From Liriodendron chinense (lineage: Eukaryota; Streptophyta; Magnoliopsida; Magnoliales; Magnoliaceae), in NCBI GenBank assembly GCA_003013855.2, contig ML058476.1, forward strand, positions 762,011 to 826,010: 64,000 bases of DNA, given 5' to 3'. The position numbers were made by a program, and so were the translations under genes. Positions 9,543 to 21,718 of the stretch are shown piece after piece. Every line of letters starts with the position of its first letter. Position 1 is the stretch's first letter. Below the pieces are notes generated by a model, which did not search any database, was not told the DNA's origin, and worked only from the letters and a program-made list of their open reading frames with translations.

Positions 9543-12500
9543 ATGGAGGCGAAGGCAGTGAAGCTGCATGGGATGTGGGCTAGCTCTTTCTGCATGAGGG
9601 TTGAGATGGCCCTTAAGCTGAAGGGCATATCCTATGAACACGTGGAAGAAGATCTGGCCAACAAGAGCCAGCTGCTCCTACAGTACAATCCTGTCCACAA
9701 GCTGGTCCCTGTCCTGGTCCATGATGGACGGCCCATAGCTGAGTCTGTCGTCATCCTCGAATATATGGAGGATACATGGAAGGACCCTTCCTTCTTGTTA
9801 CCCCAGGATCCTTACATGCGAGCCAGGGTCCGCTTCTGGGCCCAATTTTTTGACCACACGGTGCGTTCGCCATCCCAAACTTTCTTTGTTCCACCTTTTC
9901 TTTCTTGCTTGCCTGCCTTTTTTTTTTTTTTTTCATTTGATCTGTGAGAGACGTGCAAGGCTGTCAACGAGCTAGATTCGTGGTGGGCTAAGGCTTTGAT
10001 GATAGATACTGTGGCCTTCAAAATTTGATAATTGGTACGTTTGTTGGGTTTCGGGTGGGACAGAGCCTCTTACAGCTCGAACCGAACTAAATGCTAATGA
10101 CCCCAAAAATCGAGATGGACAAAGAGACCATGACAAGACATCCATGACCGAGAATAGAGGCAATTTGGTTGTCTATTTAGCCCTCTGTAAATAAAATCAG
10201 TCAATTTATGAATGGAAGAATTTATCCGTCTAATGAGTTCCTTTTGCCTTTTAGTTGAAATGACTTTTTCTCACCACAATAGTAGAGATAATCCAATTAA
10301 TGCATTGTGAGAGAAGAAGGAAGCCAATTGTATAGAATTGAGAATAAAAACTTACAATAATATCTATTGGTGATCCAACATTTGTAGCATAGATGGCGAG
10401 GCCCTAAATCTAAGTCTTCCTTGGTCTAGCAAGTCCTAGCAACTTTTTCTTGCCATAATTTGCGTAAACACCCATACACAAATTATGGTTGGTGTCACAT
10501 CCCATTGTTTCCTTGTGGTGTGGTTTGAATTGTGGCTGTGGCTGATTTTTAGCCCCAAGTCCTAGCATCCATGAGCTCACTCAATGGGTGGAGTGGATGT
10601 TACACAGACAACATGATGCGCCCACAACACTTGGGTTTGCCTCATCTAATGAAGAGATGAGCATGAATTTAGATACCAGGAGTGATCGCACAGAATCTGC
10701 TCCTATGTAAGTTAACATGGACTCTAGATGTGGGGCTACCATGATGTGGTATGCCCTCTCTTGTTTGGGCCCGAGGGGCGATTCAAAATTTAGGTGGGCC
10801 CCAACCATGGTAAAAACCTAAAAATTATGCCCAAAACCTCCATATTCACATAGCGTGCCCAAACTACTGGTATGTTGTTGAGACTAGTTGTTGATGGATA
10901 TATTGTTGCGGCTAGTTGCGTCGTTCTTTGTTTGTCAAACTCCTCTGTCAGGGCGAGCTGTGATGTATTGTAGCATATGTGGAGAACTTAATATAGACAT
11001 TTGTGCATGTGCACACTGACACATGCTGCATTTTTAGGTGCTCAAAAATTGATGGTGGCACATATGCTGACGCAGGGAGGACGTGGTAGGTCGATCACCG
11101 TCTCCCTAACCGATAGTTTCTCGAATCCACGAGAAGAAATAAAAGAAAAAAAGAGGAAATAAATTCCGAATAATTGATTTATTGATAATTGAATGAATAA
11201 AAACGGAATTACAATGCATATAAATAGGAAACTAAACCCTAGGTAAAGTATCAAAATCCAACTCCAACTAAAACTCCTAGAAAACACAACTTACTATAAA
11301 TAGTAAACTTACTATTTATAGAAGTCGTTCAATCCTACTAGAACTCTTGGTTTTCGGCCAAAAATAGAAAGTTATCAAACGGCCTGAACCACGTTGTTCT
11401 ACGAAATATTCTAAGCCCTTTTCATGTTGGGCACTAACTCTAAAACCCTACAGATGCAAAGTTATGATCGAATTAAAACTTACTATAAATAGTAAAAATG
11501 AAAATAAACTAGCCTAATGATCGTCGATACGGTCGATTCTCGCGATTCCGGGTTGGGCAACCCGGCGTAGCGGGGTTGGTTGGCTAAAGTAGCTCGAGCT
11601 ACCCCAAATTGATATATTATACGTCCCGTAACTCATTCCGGATTGTGAGATACGACCGATTCACGGTCCTGACGGTCCGGATCACTTTCGGCCTCGTCCG
11701 GTCTTCTTTTGCTCCATCTGGGCCATGAAATAGTCAGTGACCCGTCCTACATCATATGCATATATGGGGAGTTTGAACTTGGATGCTTGCTTGTGTGATA
11801 TGTTTGAAACATTTAACATGTGCATGGACAAGAGTGTTTTGCATAGGTATTAAAATCTTACTTGTTCATTGGCAAGTAGTTCCATCTCTTTAGTTCAGAC
11901 AACCAATTCATACTTCGTCGATTATATGTCTTAACTCCTTGCCTAAAAGTGTTTAGGGTCCGCGCATTCCTTAGGTTGACAAATCGTAGAAATGTAATTT
12001 TGTTCCAAGACACAATGTTGCCTAAATCCAAATAACTCTAATGTTTTTTTGAGTTAAAAGAATAAATCTGATAACATAACATTGAGACTGATTCTTTGGA
12101 GTGGACTAAGTCGCTTTCTTTGAAATAGTTGGAACAGCCCAAGCTAGCTATGTGTCCTACAATCTTGGCCTTCAGGCAAACCTTCATAGTCTGGTATTTT
12201 GTGCCCGCTTGTTGTGAATGTTAATTTACTAATAGTTGTATTTAAAATATTCCATTGCAAAAGGTTGCGTACACGTCTCCAGTTCATTAGTTGAGCTGAT
12301 GGAGTCAAGAGTACTCTGTGTGTGTTATCCAGGGTTTGATTGCAGTCGTCTTACTTTGTAAAGCTTAAGAATGAAAATGGACAAGAAAGGTAATAAACAC
12401 CCAAGGTTTCTATTTCCACAGAACCATGCACCTTTCGCTGCTAGAGAAAGGACTTGGGCACCAGGTGTTTAAGGAGCACTTTGCATATGCACATCACTGC

Positions 12501-13291
12501 AACGAGTACATGGACCATGGGGTGCTATGGCGGTTAATGGGAATGTCGACGTGGTAGGGAAAAAGGTGCTTTGAAAAGTTGCATGGTTAAATGAGATGGT
12601 CCAGGCAGGGTGCACCTCCAGCAAGTCGGGTCAGGTTGAAGGTCTACCTGTTGTAATAAGAGGTTGAAAACAACTGACAGATATTAAAAAATAAAATTAA
12701 AAGGAATGTAAAGAACTTATTGATTTGAAGAACACTGAGTCGAGGCGTGACGAGTCACTGGGCTTGAAACCAAATCTGCCCTCCTTGGACCGCTTTCCAA
12801 ATGCAACAGGAGTCACGGACAGTTGGCCTCCAGGATACAACGACTATCACCCTAGTCCCGGCTGTGCACTCGCCGTACAGGGCTCGAACCAGCAAGTATA
12901 CCGCAAACTCGAGATGCAGTGACTCAGTGAGTCAGAAAGAACAGAAAATCAAACCAGAGTCCAGAGCTTTAGTAAAGTTGAGAGAGAAGATGATTTTCGA
13001 ATCTTTTTAAAACGGATTAATCAGATCTATATATAGACTTGATTAGGTGCTTAATGCACCGTTTTGAATTGGGTTAGGTCCGTTGGGTTTAAACCCAACT
13101 GATGCGACCATCCGAACAGACGCTTCTCTGGACGTTTAAAACAAAAGACCGTTGGTGCAAGTACACTTTCAGTGTCCGTTGGAGCAAAAGGAAGGTGCGC
13201 AAGTATACTCACAGTAGACCCAGACCCAGACCTAGACCCAGACCCGGACCCGGACCCGATCCCAATCCCGGCCCGGCACCGGCACCGGCAC

Positions 13292-13326
<35 letters not shown>

Positions 13327-16300
13327 CGGCGCGGCTCGGCTCGGCTCGGCTCGGCCGGGCGCGCGCGCGCGTGTGGTTTTTGGCATAGTATGGTTCAATG
13401 TGCATAGCCCCCCACAAACCACAAAATTCACCTGCCCCCTGAGGGCCTAGCTCATGTGCAAAACCTCTACTTTTATACTTGCATTTTTCCTTGGTTATTT
13501 CCGATGTGGGACAAAGAAAATGCACAAACTCCAAAAACAAACTTGTGGAGGGAAACCATTTTCAAAGGAAAATTTGAAATAAATATTTTAAAATTCCTTT
13601 TTTAAAATACAACAATCCCCCACATGTTTCAAATTTCAAAACATTTCGAGTTTAGAGTAGAACAGTTGTGTAATAGTGTTGATGTCTATCCGACTTTAAT
13701 CAACATTTAGAGTAAGCAAGACAGGTTTACAGGAATTAGGTGACTATCGGTCTTTAACCTAACCCTTTAACGTAAACGGCCATACATGCCACTCACACAA
13801 CTATTCCGATACTGCTGGTTCTGCGGTTTGGTGCGTTTCGGCCATGCACCTTTACCTGGATTTTCATGAGCGCTCTAGAGAATAGCCTAATATCTCATAG
13901 GAAGCGGCCTCAACTTCCACACTCATATAGGTGAATTCCATCAAGTGTACACAGCAAAAGGATACACCACCAATCTTGGTTATGGATTCATTAAGAGTTC
14001 AGACTCATCCTCCCAAACATTGCTGTTTACACTGCGTACATCTCAGGAAGGGGTAAATCACTGCAGTGCTTCCCAGTCTCCTAGTGTCTTGTTGTTTACC
14101 CATTGAACCTATCGCATGGGATCTCCACTTGTATAGGTTGGGTTGCTGACACTGGTAGCTCATAATGTTAGGCTCAACCCCATTCCCTTCGATGTTTCTA
14201 TGACTAACCCTTTGGATAGTCCTTTGGTCAGAGGATCTGCCAGATTCTTTTCCGATCGGACGAAATTAATCGTAATAACACCATCAGACAGCAGGTGTCT
14301 AACAATATTATGTCGAAGTCTGATATGTCTACTTTTACCATTGTAGATCTTACTATTAGCCCTGGCTATAGCTGCCTGGCAATCACAATGAATAGATACA
14401 GTCGATACAGGCTTTGGCCAAATAGGTATATCTGCTAAGAGATTTCTTAGCCACTCAGCTTCTGAACCTGCTTTTTCTAATGCAATGAATTCCGACTCCA
14501 TTGTCGATCTAGCAATGCACGTTTGTTTTGTAGATTTCCAAGATACTGCTCCTCCACCAATTGTGAATACATATCCACTTGTGGATTTAGTTTCATCAGA
14601 GTCAGTTATCCAATTGGCATTAGTATATCCTTCTAATACTGGTGGATAACCTGTATAACATATACCATATGTAGCAGTACCTTTTAAATATCTTAATATT
14701 CTATTTAAAGCATTCCAGTGATCATAACTAGGGTTATGTGTATATCTACTCAGTCTATTTACAGCAAAAGCAATATCTGGTCTTGTACAGTTCATCAGAT
14801 ACATTAAACTACCAATTACTTGAGAATAAGCATGTTGAGATATACTACTTCCTGTATTCTTCTTGAGTTGCACAGAATGATCATATGGTGTACTGGCAGG
14901 TAAGCAATCGAAGTGTTCAAATTTCTTTAATATCTTTTCAACATAATGTGACTGAGATAATGTAATATTATCATCTTTCCTGATTACCTGAATACCTAGG
15001 ATCATACTTGCTTCTCCTAAATCTTTCATATCAAAATTAGAAGACAGGAGTTGTTTAGTATTATTCACAAGTTTGACGTTAGTTCTAAAGATTAGCATAT
15101 CATCTACATATAGACATATAATGACACCTTCATTATCAGAAAATTTACTGTAAACACATCTATCTACATCATTTACAATATAACCATTTGATTTTAAGAC
15201 ATTATCAAACTTTTCATTCCACTGTTTAGGGGCTTGTTTTAAACCATACAAGGACTTAACAAGTTTACATACTTTGTTTTCTTGTCCTATGATTTTATAT
15301 CCCTCAGGTTGTTCCATATAGATTTCTTCTTCTAACTCACCGTTTAGAAATACTGTCTTAACATCCATTTGGTGAACCACTAACTTATAAATAGATACAA
15401 TAGCTATTAATACTCTAATTGATGTAATTCTGGTTACAGGTGAATATGTGTCAAAATAATCATATCCTTCCTTCTGTCTAAAACCCTTTGCTACTAACCT
15501 GGCTTTGAACTTATCTATAGTTCCATCAGGTCTAAGTTTCTTTTTAAAAACCCATTTACAGCCTATAGGTTTGCTTCCAGGAGGAAGATCTACTAGTTCC
15601 CATGTGTTATTAGATATTATTGAATGTAATTCATCTTTTATAGCTTCCTTCCAAAAGGTAGCGTCTGAAGAATTTATAGCTTCTGAGTATGTTACAGGGT
15701 CATCTTCTAATAGGAATGTAAAAAACCCATCTCCCATATTAGTTTCTTTTCTAGCCCTTTTACTTCTTCTTGGTTCTTGATTTATTTCATTAGAAGCATT
15801 AGGTTCTTCCACTATTTCATTAGTAGTTTCTATAGTTCTACTAATTAAGTTCATATCCAAAGTATTATCATCTTTTGTTTCTTCCAAACATGATTTAAAA
15901 GGAAATACATGTTCAAAAAACTCTGCGTCCCTGGCTTCTATAATAGTGTTTGGATCTAAAACATTATTCTTTGAATTTAGAACCAGGAATCTATATGCAG
16001 CACTATGTTGTGCATAACCTATAAAGATACAGTCTGATGTTTTTGGACCTATCTTGGTTTTCTTGTTTTCAGGTAATCCTACCTTAGCAAGACACCCCCA
16101 CACTTTTAGATATTTGTAACTAGGAGTATGACCTTTCCATTGTTCATATGGTGTCTTTCCAGACACCTTGTGAGGTATTCTATTTTGGACATAACAGGCT
16201 GATAGGATAGCTTCCCCCCACATGTTGAGAGGCAAACCTGAACTATTTAACATTGCGTTCATCATATCTTTTAGAGTTCTATTCTTACGTTCTGCTATTC

Positions 16301-19300
16301 CATTTTGTTCTGGTGTATAAGGTGCAGTGGTTTCATGAACTATGCCATATTTTTCACAAAACTCCTTAAACTGTGTTGACATATATTCTCCACCTCTGTC
16401 TGATCTAAGCCTTTTAATTTTTCTACTTAGTTGGTTTTCAACTTCAGTCTTGTATTTGATAAATGCTTCAAATGCATCATCTTTATTTCTAAGAAGGTAA
16501 ATTATGGTATACCTAGAACAATCATCTACAAAAGTTATATAATATCTTTTACCACCTCTAGACATGTGATTTTTGAAATCACCTAGATCACTATGAATTA
16601 ACTCTAGTAATTCAGAATTTCTAACTATAGATTTGAAAGGTTTCTTATGGAATTTTGATTCTACACAAACCTCACATTTTTCTATATTTTCTTCTGATAT
16701 ATTAGGTAATAAACCTAACCTATTCATTCTTTTTATAGATGCTACATTAACATGACCTAATCTACTATGCCACAAAGAAGTAGACTCAACAATATAAGCA
16801 GAACTGGATGACATCTTATTATTATCAACGTTTACAATATAAAGACCATCATTACAATAACCCTTCCCAATGAAGGTACCATTCCTAGTCATTACAAGCT
16901 TGTCTGAATCAAATACAAGTTTAACACCAGCCTTGTTGAGGAGCGAACCAGAGATCAAGTTTCGTCGAATATCAGGTACATGTAGGACATTGTTCAACAT
17001 TAACGTCTTTCCCGACGTAAGCTTCAGAACTATCTTTCCTTTTCCAGCAACCGGAGAGGTCCGAGCATTTCCCATGAAGACTTGTTCATCATCCCTTATT
17101 TCTTGATAAGAGGTAAACATGCTTTCCCGACGTAAGCTTCAGAACTATCTTTCCTTTTCCAGCAACCGGAGAGGTCCGAGCATTTCCCATGAAGACTTGT
17201 TCATCATCCCTTATTTCTTGATAAGAGGTAAACATGCTACGGTCCTTACAAACATGCCGAGTTGCCCCGGTATCCAGTATCCATTCCAAGTTGTGTACAA
17301 GGAAGACTTCGGTCAGAACTGCAACAACCGTATCAGCTTCTGTTTCAGCAAGATTAACTTGTGGCTTATTGTTCTTTTTCTTCAGCCTACATACGTTTGC
17401 ATAATGTCCTGGTTTTCCACAAAAATGACAATTGCCTTTCTTTTTGAACTATTTGTTTGGCTTCTTTTTCAGCCGACACTCATTAGCATAGTGTCCAAAC
17501 TTTTTACAATTGTGACATTGTATTTTACTTTTGTCTTTCTTTTCCTGACCTGATTCGATTAGGTTAGCCTTTGAAACAGACTCATTGGCATCACCAATTT
17601 GATCTCTGATCCTATTTGCCTCCTCTATACGTATGTGTACAATTGTATTTTCCAAAGAGACGCCATTCTTTTTGTGTTTCATTTTATTTTTGTAATCTTT
17701 CCAAGAAGGAGGTAATTTCTCAATTAACGCTCCAGAAAGAAATACCTCGTCTAACTTTATTCCTTCAATTGTTAATTCATGAGTCAGATTTTGATAATCA
17801 TGAATTTGATTTGTAACAGGTTTATCATCTGTCATATTGAAGTGAAGGAAGTTCGATATTGCATGTTTTTTAGATCCAGCGTCTTCAAGAACATACTTCT
17901 TCTGAAGTGCATTCCATATCTCTTTCGCAGAATCATACAAAACATAAACATCATACAGTTCATTTGACAAGGTATTCAGAATGTAATGTTTGCAATTATT
18001 GGCATCTTGAACTTCAGTTTGGTTGGCTGGGTCAACTATAAATGTATCAGACAAGATGTAAAAGACTTTTAAGGTTTGTAAAGCAAAAGAGATTTTCTGT
18101 TTCCATCGTTTATAATTCTGTCCAGAGAAGGGTTCAATCTTGGACAGTTCAGTAGTAGGATTAACTGTGATAGTAGCCATGTGTGCTTCACTTTGGTTTG
18201 AAGAGAAATGAGTAAAATTCTGTTCCGAATTAAGTTTGGAACAGACAGCACAAGAGGAACTGTAATCTGCTCTGAGTTGAAATTGGAACAGACAACAGAA
18301 GATCACAGAAATAAAATCTGTCTGTTGTTTTCAACTTGAATTTGGTTTCAAGATTGTTGTAATAAGAGGTTGAAAACAACTGACAGATATTAAAAAATAA
18401 AATTAAAAGGAATGTAAAGAACTTATTGATTTGAAGAACACTGAGTCGAGGCGTGACGAGTCACTGGGCTTGAAACCAAATCTGCCCTCCTTGGACCGCT
18501 TTCCAAATGCAACAGGAGTCACGGACAGTTGGCCTCCAGGATACAACGACTATCACCCTAGTCCCGGCTGTGCACTCGCCGTACAGGGCTCGAACCAGCA
18601 AGTATACCGCAAACTCGAGATGCAGTGACTCAGTGAGTCGGAAAGAACAGAAAATCAAACCAGAGTCCAGAGCTTTAGTAAAGTTGAGAGAGAAGATGAT
18701 TTTCGAATCTTTTTAAAACGGATTAATCAGATCTATATATAGACTTGATTAGGTGCTTAATGCACCGTTTTGAATTGGGTTACGACGGCGACGGCGACGG
18801 CGCGGCACGGCTCGGCCGGCCGGCCGGGCGCGCGCGCGCGCGTGTGTGGTTTTTGGCATAGTATGGTTCAATGTGCATAGCCCCCCACAAACCACAAAAT
18901 TCACCTGCCCCCTGAGGGCCTAGCCCATGTGCAAAACCTCTACTTTTATACTTGCTTTTTTCCTTGGTTATTTCCGATGTGGGACAAAGAAAATGCACAA
19001 ACTCCAAAAACAAACTTGTGGAGGGAAACCATTTTCAAAGGAAAATTTGAAATAAATATTTTAAAATTCCTTTTTTTAAAATACAACACTACCAAGCTTG
19101 AATCGTCCTCAAGAGGACCCAACATGCAACCAGACCTGACCCGAATTCCAACCCGAGGTGGCCAACCCAAACCCAACCTGAATTCCTCTACAGTCAACAC
19201 TAATAACCCCACCCAAGCTGACCCAAATGCATGTGATTATTCCCAACCCGACCTGAATTTGCTCAACTTGTTAGAATTGGATTGAAGTTTTCCAACCCAT

Positions 19301-20719
19301 ACTAGCTCAACCCAACCCAACCTGACCCAAATACATGTGATTATTCCAATCTTGACCCAGGCTGTTCTGAATATGCTCAACATGAACCCAACCCGATTTC
19401 AATTGAGTTGAAATTTTCCAACCCTAACCCAGTCTGAGGACGTTGACAATGTGAACCAAGACAACCCGAACTTAGATTGGGTCAATTGAGTTCAGGTTTA
19501 CCCAAACCCAAGTTGCAGCTCTAGGTTTAGGGACTAACACAGGCAAGGGTACAGATAGAATGCAGAGCGTGCATGACAGCTCTCCAAGAATCAAGGTTTT
19601 ATATTTATCTAGTGGGACACATTGTAGATAGAATGTTTGGAGTGTACACCACCTGATAAATGGCCGGGATATATGATCCATGTGAGATCTAATGGTGGGA
19701 GCCAGGCACTCCATGTGAAGGGCTGTTATGTGGGTCCTTGTATTCTATTAAAATACTCAAGATGGAGAGTTTTTCTTGCGATTATAATCATCCATTTTCT
19801 TGAATTGCTTGTAAATTTTACTTCCATTTCATTATTTTTAGGTTATAATTTCCTGATGCCAAAATCAGTAACATCCACATTTTCTTTATTCTCATTCATT
19901 GTTAAGTGGTGTCTGGAGTTGATTGAACATCACGTTTCTAGCTTTGATGAAAGAGATTCTGTGCCTGTGACTGGTTAATAGTTCAGTTGCAGACTTGGCT
20001 TTAATTAATCTAACTAATACTAGGGGCAAATACTGTCTTGATTAGGGCCTGTTTGGACACACCCTCTGGAAGGGCATTTGAGGCCAAAACACCATTTTGA
20101 ACTAAATGGCAGATGATGGTGTGCATTTTCATGCCCCTTGCAAGCCCCCATCTCATCCTCCGCTCGGTAAAATTAATAGGACTAAAAAAACCAGGATTTG
20201 AATCCCTTTTTGGGAAACTACCCTTTGAGGAAGTGCGTCCAAACAAGCCCTAAAGTTGGATTCCATAATGTGAGTTGGAGCCTTTTTCTTTAAATTCGCA
20301 TATAGTAGCTGCAAATTGTAACAATTCATTAAATGTTGCACATGCAGCTGGTGCATGATAGTGGTGCAATTCTAAAGTCCAAAGGCGAACAACAACAGAC
20401 GGCAATGGCTAAGTTTAGAGAAAATCTCAGGATTCTAGAAGAGGGGATTGAGAAGGAATTCTCAGGTGGGAAGCCGTTCTTCAATGGCGAAAGGCCCGGA
20501 TTGCTCGACATTGTCATGGGTGCAAGCTCTTGCTGGCATAAAGTCCTTGAGGAAATCACTGGGGTGAAGCTGATAACAAGAGAAAACAATCCAACCCTGT
20601 GTTCATGGCTAGATGCTTTCTGGGACCTTGATGTAGTGAAGGCCACGTTGCCTGATCATCCTCGCTTGACTGCATATGCCAGGCGAGTGAGAGAGAAGGC
20701 CCTCGCCATGTCACCATGA
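9543..20719 (+). CDS. Tau-class glutathione S-transferase 1
   Basis: Exon 1 is 9543-9860 (106 codons) and exon 2 is 20348-20719 (123 codons plus stop), giving 229 residues, normal for tau GSTs. The intron (9861-20347, GT-AG, phase 0) sits where GST2 and GST3 have theirs, after the residues FFDHT. The thioredoxin-like N-domain spans about residues 5-84. It contains WASSF with the presumed catalytic Ser14, HKLVPVLVH with the cis-Pro at 56, and IAES (Glu67, Ser68), which binds the glutathione gamma-glutamyl group. The all-helical C-domain follows. Tau GSTs are cytosolic dimers that conjugate glutathione to electrophiles and xenobiotics. The usual SPF is SSF here. The intron is about 10.5 kb because of a solo LTR, a copia element and small MITEs; whether it is still spliced efficiently is unknown. 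AATAAA at 20955-20960 may be the polyadenylation signal. Confidence 0.88.
11068..11754 (-). mobile_element. Solo LTR in GST1 intron
   Basis: A 687-bp sequence (plus-strand reading TGACGCAGGG to CTACATCA) is flanked by the 5-bp duplication TATGC at 11063-11067 and 11755-11759. It is the reverse complement of the 670-bp solo LTR at 32676. Both share a 13-bp perfect inverted repeat (CTATAAATAGTAA, 2-nt loop, TTACTATTTATAG), an inner GAGCTCGAGCTACC-like block and the ends TGATGTAGGACGG / CCCTGCGTCA. No internal coding region is left, so it arose by LTR-LTR recombination. Confidence 0.88.
11755..12648. other. Intron sequence, nothing recognised
   Basis: Part of the GST1 intron between the solo LTR and the copia element. 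It is AT-rich in its first half. I see no exon, RNA gene or bounded repeat. Confidence 0.5.
12649..13614 (-). repeat. 3' LTR of copia element (966 bp)
   Basis: Longer than its partner by about 232 bp. The extra block, about 13076-13310, carries stepwise hexanucleotide repeats CAGACC, CCGGCA and GGCGAC, followed by a GGCTC/GCGC run shared with the other LTR. The rest matches 18355-19088 nearly base for base. Arginine- or proline-rich frames across it are low-complexity artefacts. Confidence 0.9.
14160..17120 (-). pseudogene. Copia pol: integrase, reverse transcriptase, RNase H (broken)
   Basis: A long reading frame of 986 codons. The GAG-pre-integrase motif LWHSRLGH is at about 117-123 and the zinc-finger cysteines CEVC at about 149. 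The integrase core has Asp in HSD (~178), SDRGGEY (~241) and Glu in [11 protein letters not shown] (~277). RT has KARLVAKGF (~539) and the catalytic YVDD at 671-674. RNase H ends the protein, with the ADPLTKGL tail. It lacks a true start: the first Met is created by a frameshift. The protease motif [10 protein letters not shown] lies upstream in another frame (17289-17089), separated by the 115-bp tandem duplication at 17007-17236. The RNase H position normally DAD[WF] reads NANW, so a catalytic Asp appears lost. The element clade is not assigned. Confidence 0.9.
17007..17236. repeat. 115-bp tandem duplication inside pol
   Basis: CTTTCCCGACGTAAGCTTCA occurs at 17007 and again at 17122, and the following sequence through AGAGGTAAACATG is repeated with no difference that I see. 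115 is not a multiple of three, so it throws the protease and the integrase-RT region into different frames. Confidence 0.93.
17449..18180 (-). pseudogene. Copia gag with premature stop between zinc knuckles
   Basis: It starts at the ATG of [13 protein letters not shown] (18180), about 174 nt after the 5' LTR; the open frame extends upstream to 18306 without being needed. It gives 243 residues with the UBN2-type gag region [17 protein letters not shown] near the start. It ends just after one CCHC zinc knuckle, [18 protein letters not shown] stop follows at KPNK, and the same frame continues with a second knuckle ([14 protein letters not shown]) leading toward the protease motif. Gag forms the particle shell and its knuckles bind RNA. 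The stop may be a CAG-to-TAG mutation, separating gag from pol. Confidence 0.85.
18355..19088 (-). repeat. 5' LTR of copia element (734 bp)
   Basis: It starts TGTTGTAATAAG and ends ATACAACA on the plus strand. It lacks the ~232-bp GC-rich block of the other LTR; the junction is GGGTTACGACGG at about 18778-18789. A CT-rich hairpin-prone CAGTGACTCAGTGAGTC is in both LTRs. Confidence 0.9.
19095..19520. repeat. CCCAACCC/GACCTG low-complexity repeat
   Basis: Many imperfect copies of CCAACCCGACCTGAA and ACCCAAATGCATGTGATTAT in direct order, within the GST1 intron just downstream of the copia element. It resembles the degenerate first 900 bases of the window. Confidence 0.5.
20045..20250. mobile_element. 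Tourist-like MITE near GST1 exon 2
   Basis: Inverted ends GGGCCTGTTTGGACACA and TGCGTCCAAACAAGCCC enclose 206 bp. The flanks are TTA and TAA. Ends and flanks are of PIF/Harbinger (Tourist) type. It lies 97 bp before the exon 2 splice acceptor of GST1. Confidence 0.65.
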
Positions 20720-20959
20720 ACACATGCCTAGGCCCAGAATTCAGGTTGGTCCACTCATCAAGCAGAGAAAATCAGAAATAGTGGCTAATGTACATCCTCA
20801 GGTATACATCTGGGCCACCTGATCAGACCACAAGCTTAATTTCCGGGCCCTGAAATGTTCAGTGGGCCACTTGATGAATAACATGGATCTTGCACACATG
20901 TGACATGTTAATCGCATCTCCCATCTTTCGTCGACGTGTTTCTGTGTAATTTCTAATAA

Positions 20960-21010
20960 AAGGGTCTGCGTATCATCTATGGCACTCTGCCAGAGTATCG
21001 AAGTTTTTAT
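20960..21010 (+). repeat. Copy of GST1 5' flank downstream of GST1
   Basis: GTATCATCNATNNCACTCTG then CCAGAGTATCGAAGTTTTT occurs here and at 9465-9504, directly upstream of the GST1 start codon. The copy has no exon 1 after it. Confidence 0.7.
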
Positions 21011-21139
21011 GTAATTCGCGTAAGGTTGGTCGTTTATCTCGAGAATAATTTTAATATGTGTGAGGCTAATCTATGTAGGGCCTTCCGTGGTCTCTGTGTT
21101 ATATCCACTCCCTCCATCAGTTTTCCAGGCTCATATTAG

Positions 21140-21425
21140 GGAATGAACCCAAAAAAAAAAAAAAAAAACAAGTGGGCTATTAGTTCTTGGAGCTACAGAA
21201 GTTTTGGATCAGTCTGAAATTTATGTTTTCCCTTCATCCAGGTGGGAACCACCTTATGAACGGATTGGATAGCATATAAACATCATGGTGGGCACCAATA
21301 AGGTTTCAACCGGGGTTTTTCATCCCCACTGCCTCCAGTGGTGTGGTCCACTTTTGAGTTTTGTATCTGGCTCATTTTTGGGACAAGTCGCAACATATGC
21401 TGGCCGAACTGATGGACGAAGTAGA
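21140..21425. mobile_element. Poly(A) run and truncated foldback repeat
   Basis: An 18-bp A run (21151-21168) is followed by right-half superfamily words: TTTTGGATCAGTCTGAAATT, GGATTGGATAGCATATAAAC and CCAGTGGTGTGGTCCAC. The left half is missing. Confidence 0.5.
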
Positions 21426-21718
21426 TATCAAAAAGACTTGGCAGTGGTCCCAACAGAGCTTAGGGTCAAAGGGACTCCCTGTGATCTAACGGCAAATGCA
21501 AATGGACTAAAATGCCATTTCAGAAAAGACCAAAATCTGTACTAAACTCGTCTTGAATTGAACCATCACCCACTTCTTCCGCATCTTGTCCCTTACAATG
21601 GTGGGCCCCACGAGATTATAAAAGTTCCAGTCAACAAATCTGTCCGTCTATTGTGGCGGAGATTGGGTCAGAGAGATCGATCTAGTATGGTGCAACTGGC
21701 GTGGCAGTAGGTAGTATT

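Larger units (their letters stand above)
12649..19088 (-). mobile_element. Ty1/copia LTR retrotransposon inside GST1 intron
   Basis: A 6440-bp element on the opposite strand to GST1. It is bounded by TGTTG...CAACA LTRs and the perfect 5-bp target duplication CTACC (12644-12648 and 19089-19093). Read on the minus strand the order is 5' LTR (18355-19088), leader, gag, protease-integrase-RT-RNase H, polypurine tract GTGGGGGAT beside the 3' LTR, 3' LTR (12649-13614). The integrase-before-RT order is the copia signature. Apart from one large indel the LTRs differ by only about four substitutions, so insertion was recent. The copy is disabled by an in-frame stop in gag and a 115-bp duplication after the protease motif. 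The minus-strand sequence after the 5' LTR does not match the usual initiator-Met primer site, so I do not assign the primer. Confidence 0.93.

Noticed and set aside
12649..12660. Initiator-Met primer site for the copia element
   Set aside because: The sequence next to its 5' LTR (minus strand ATCTTGAAACCAAATTC) does not match TGGTATCAGAGC, so no primer is assigned.
13051..13540. Open frames rich in Arg, Pro or Asp-Pro on both strands
   Set aside because: They are hexanucleotide repeats of the copia LTR read in several frames, with no start context or homology.
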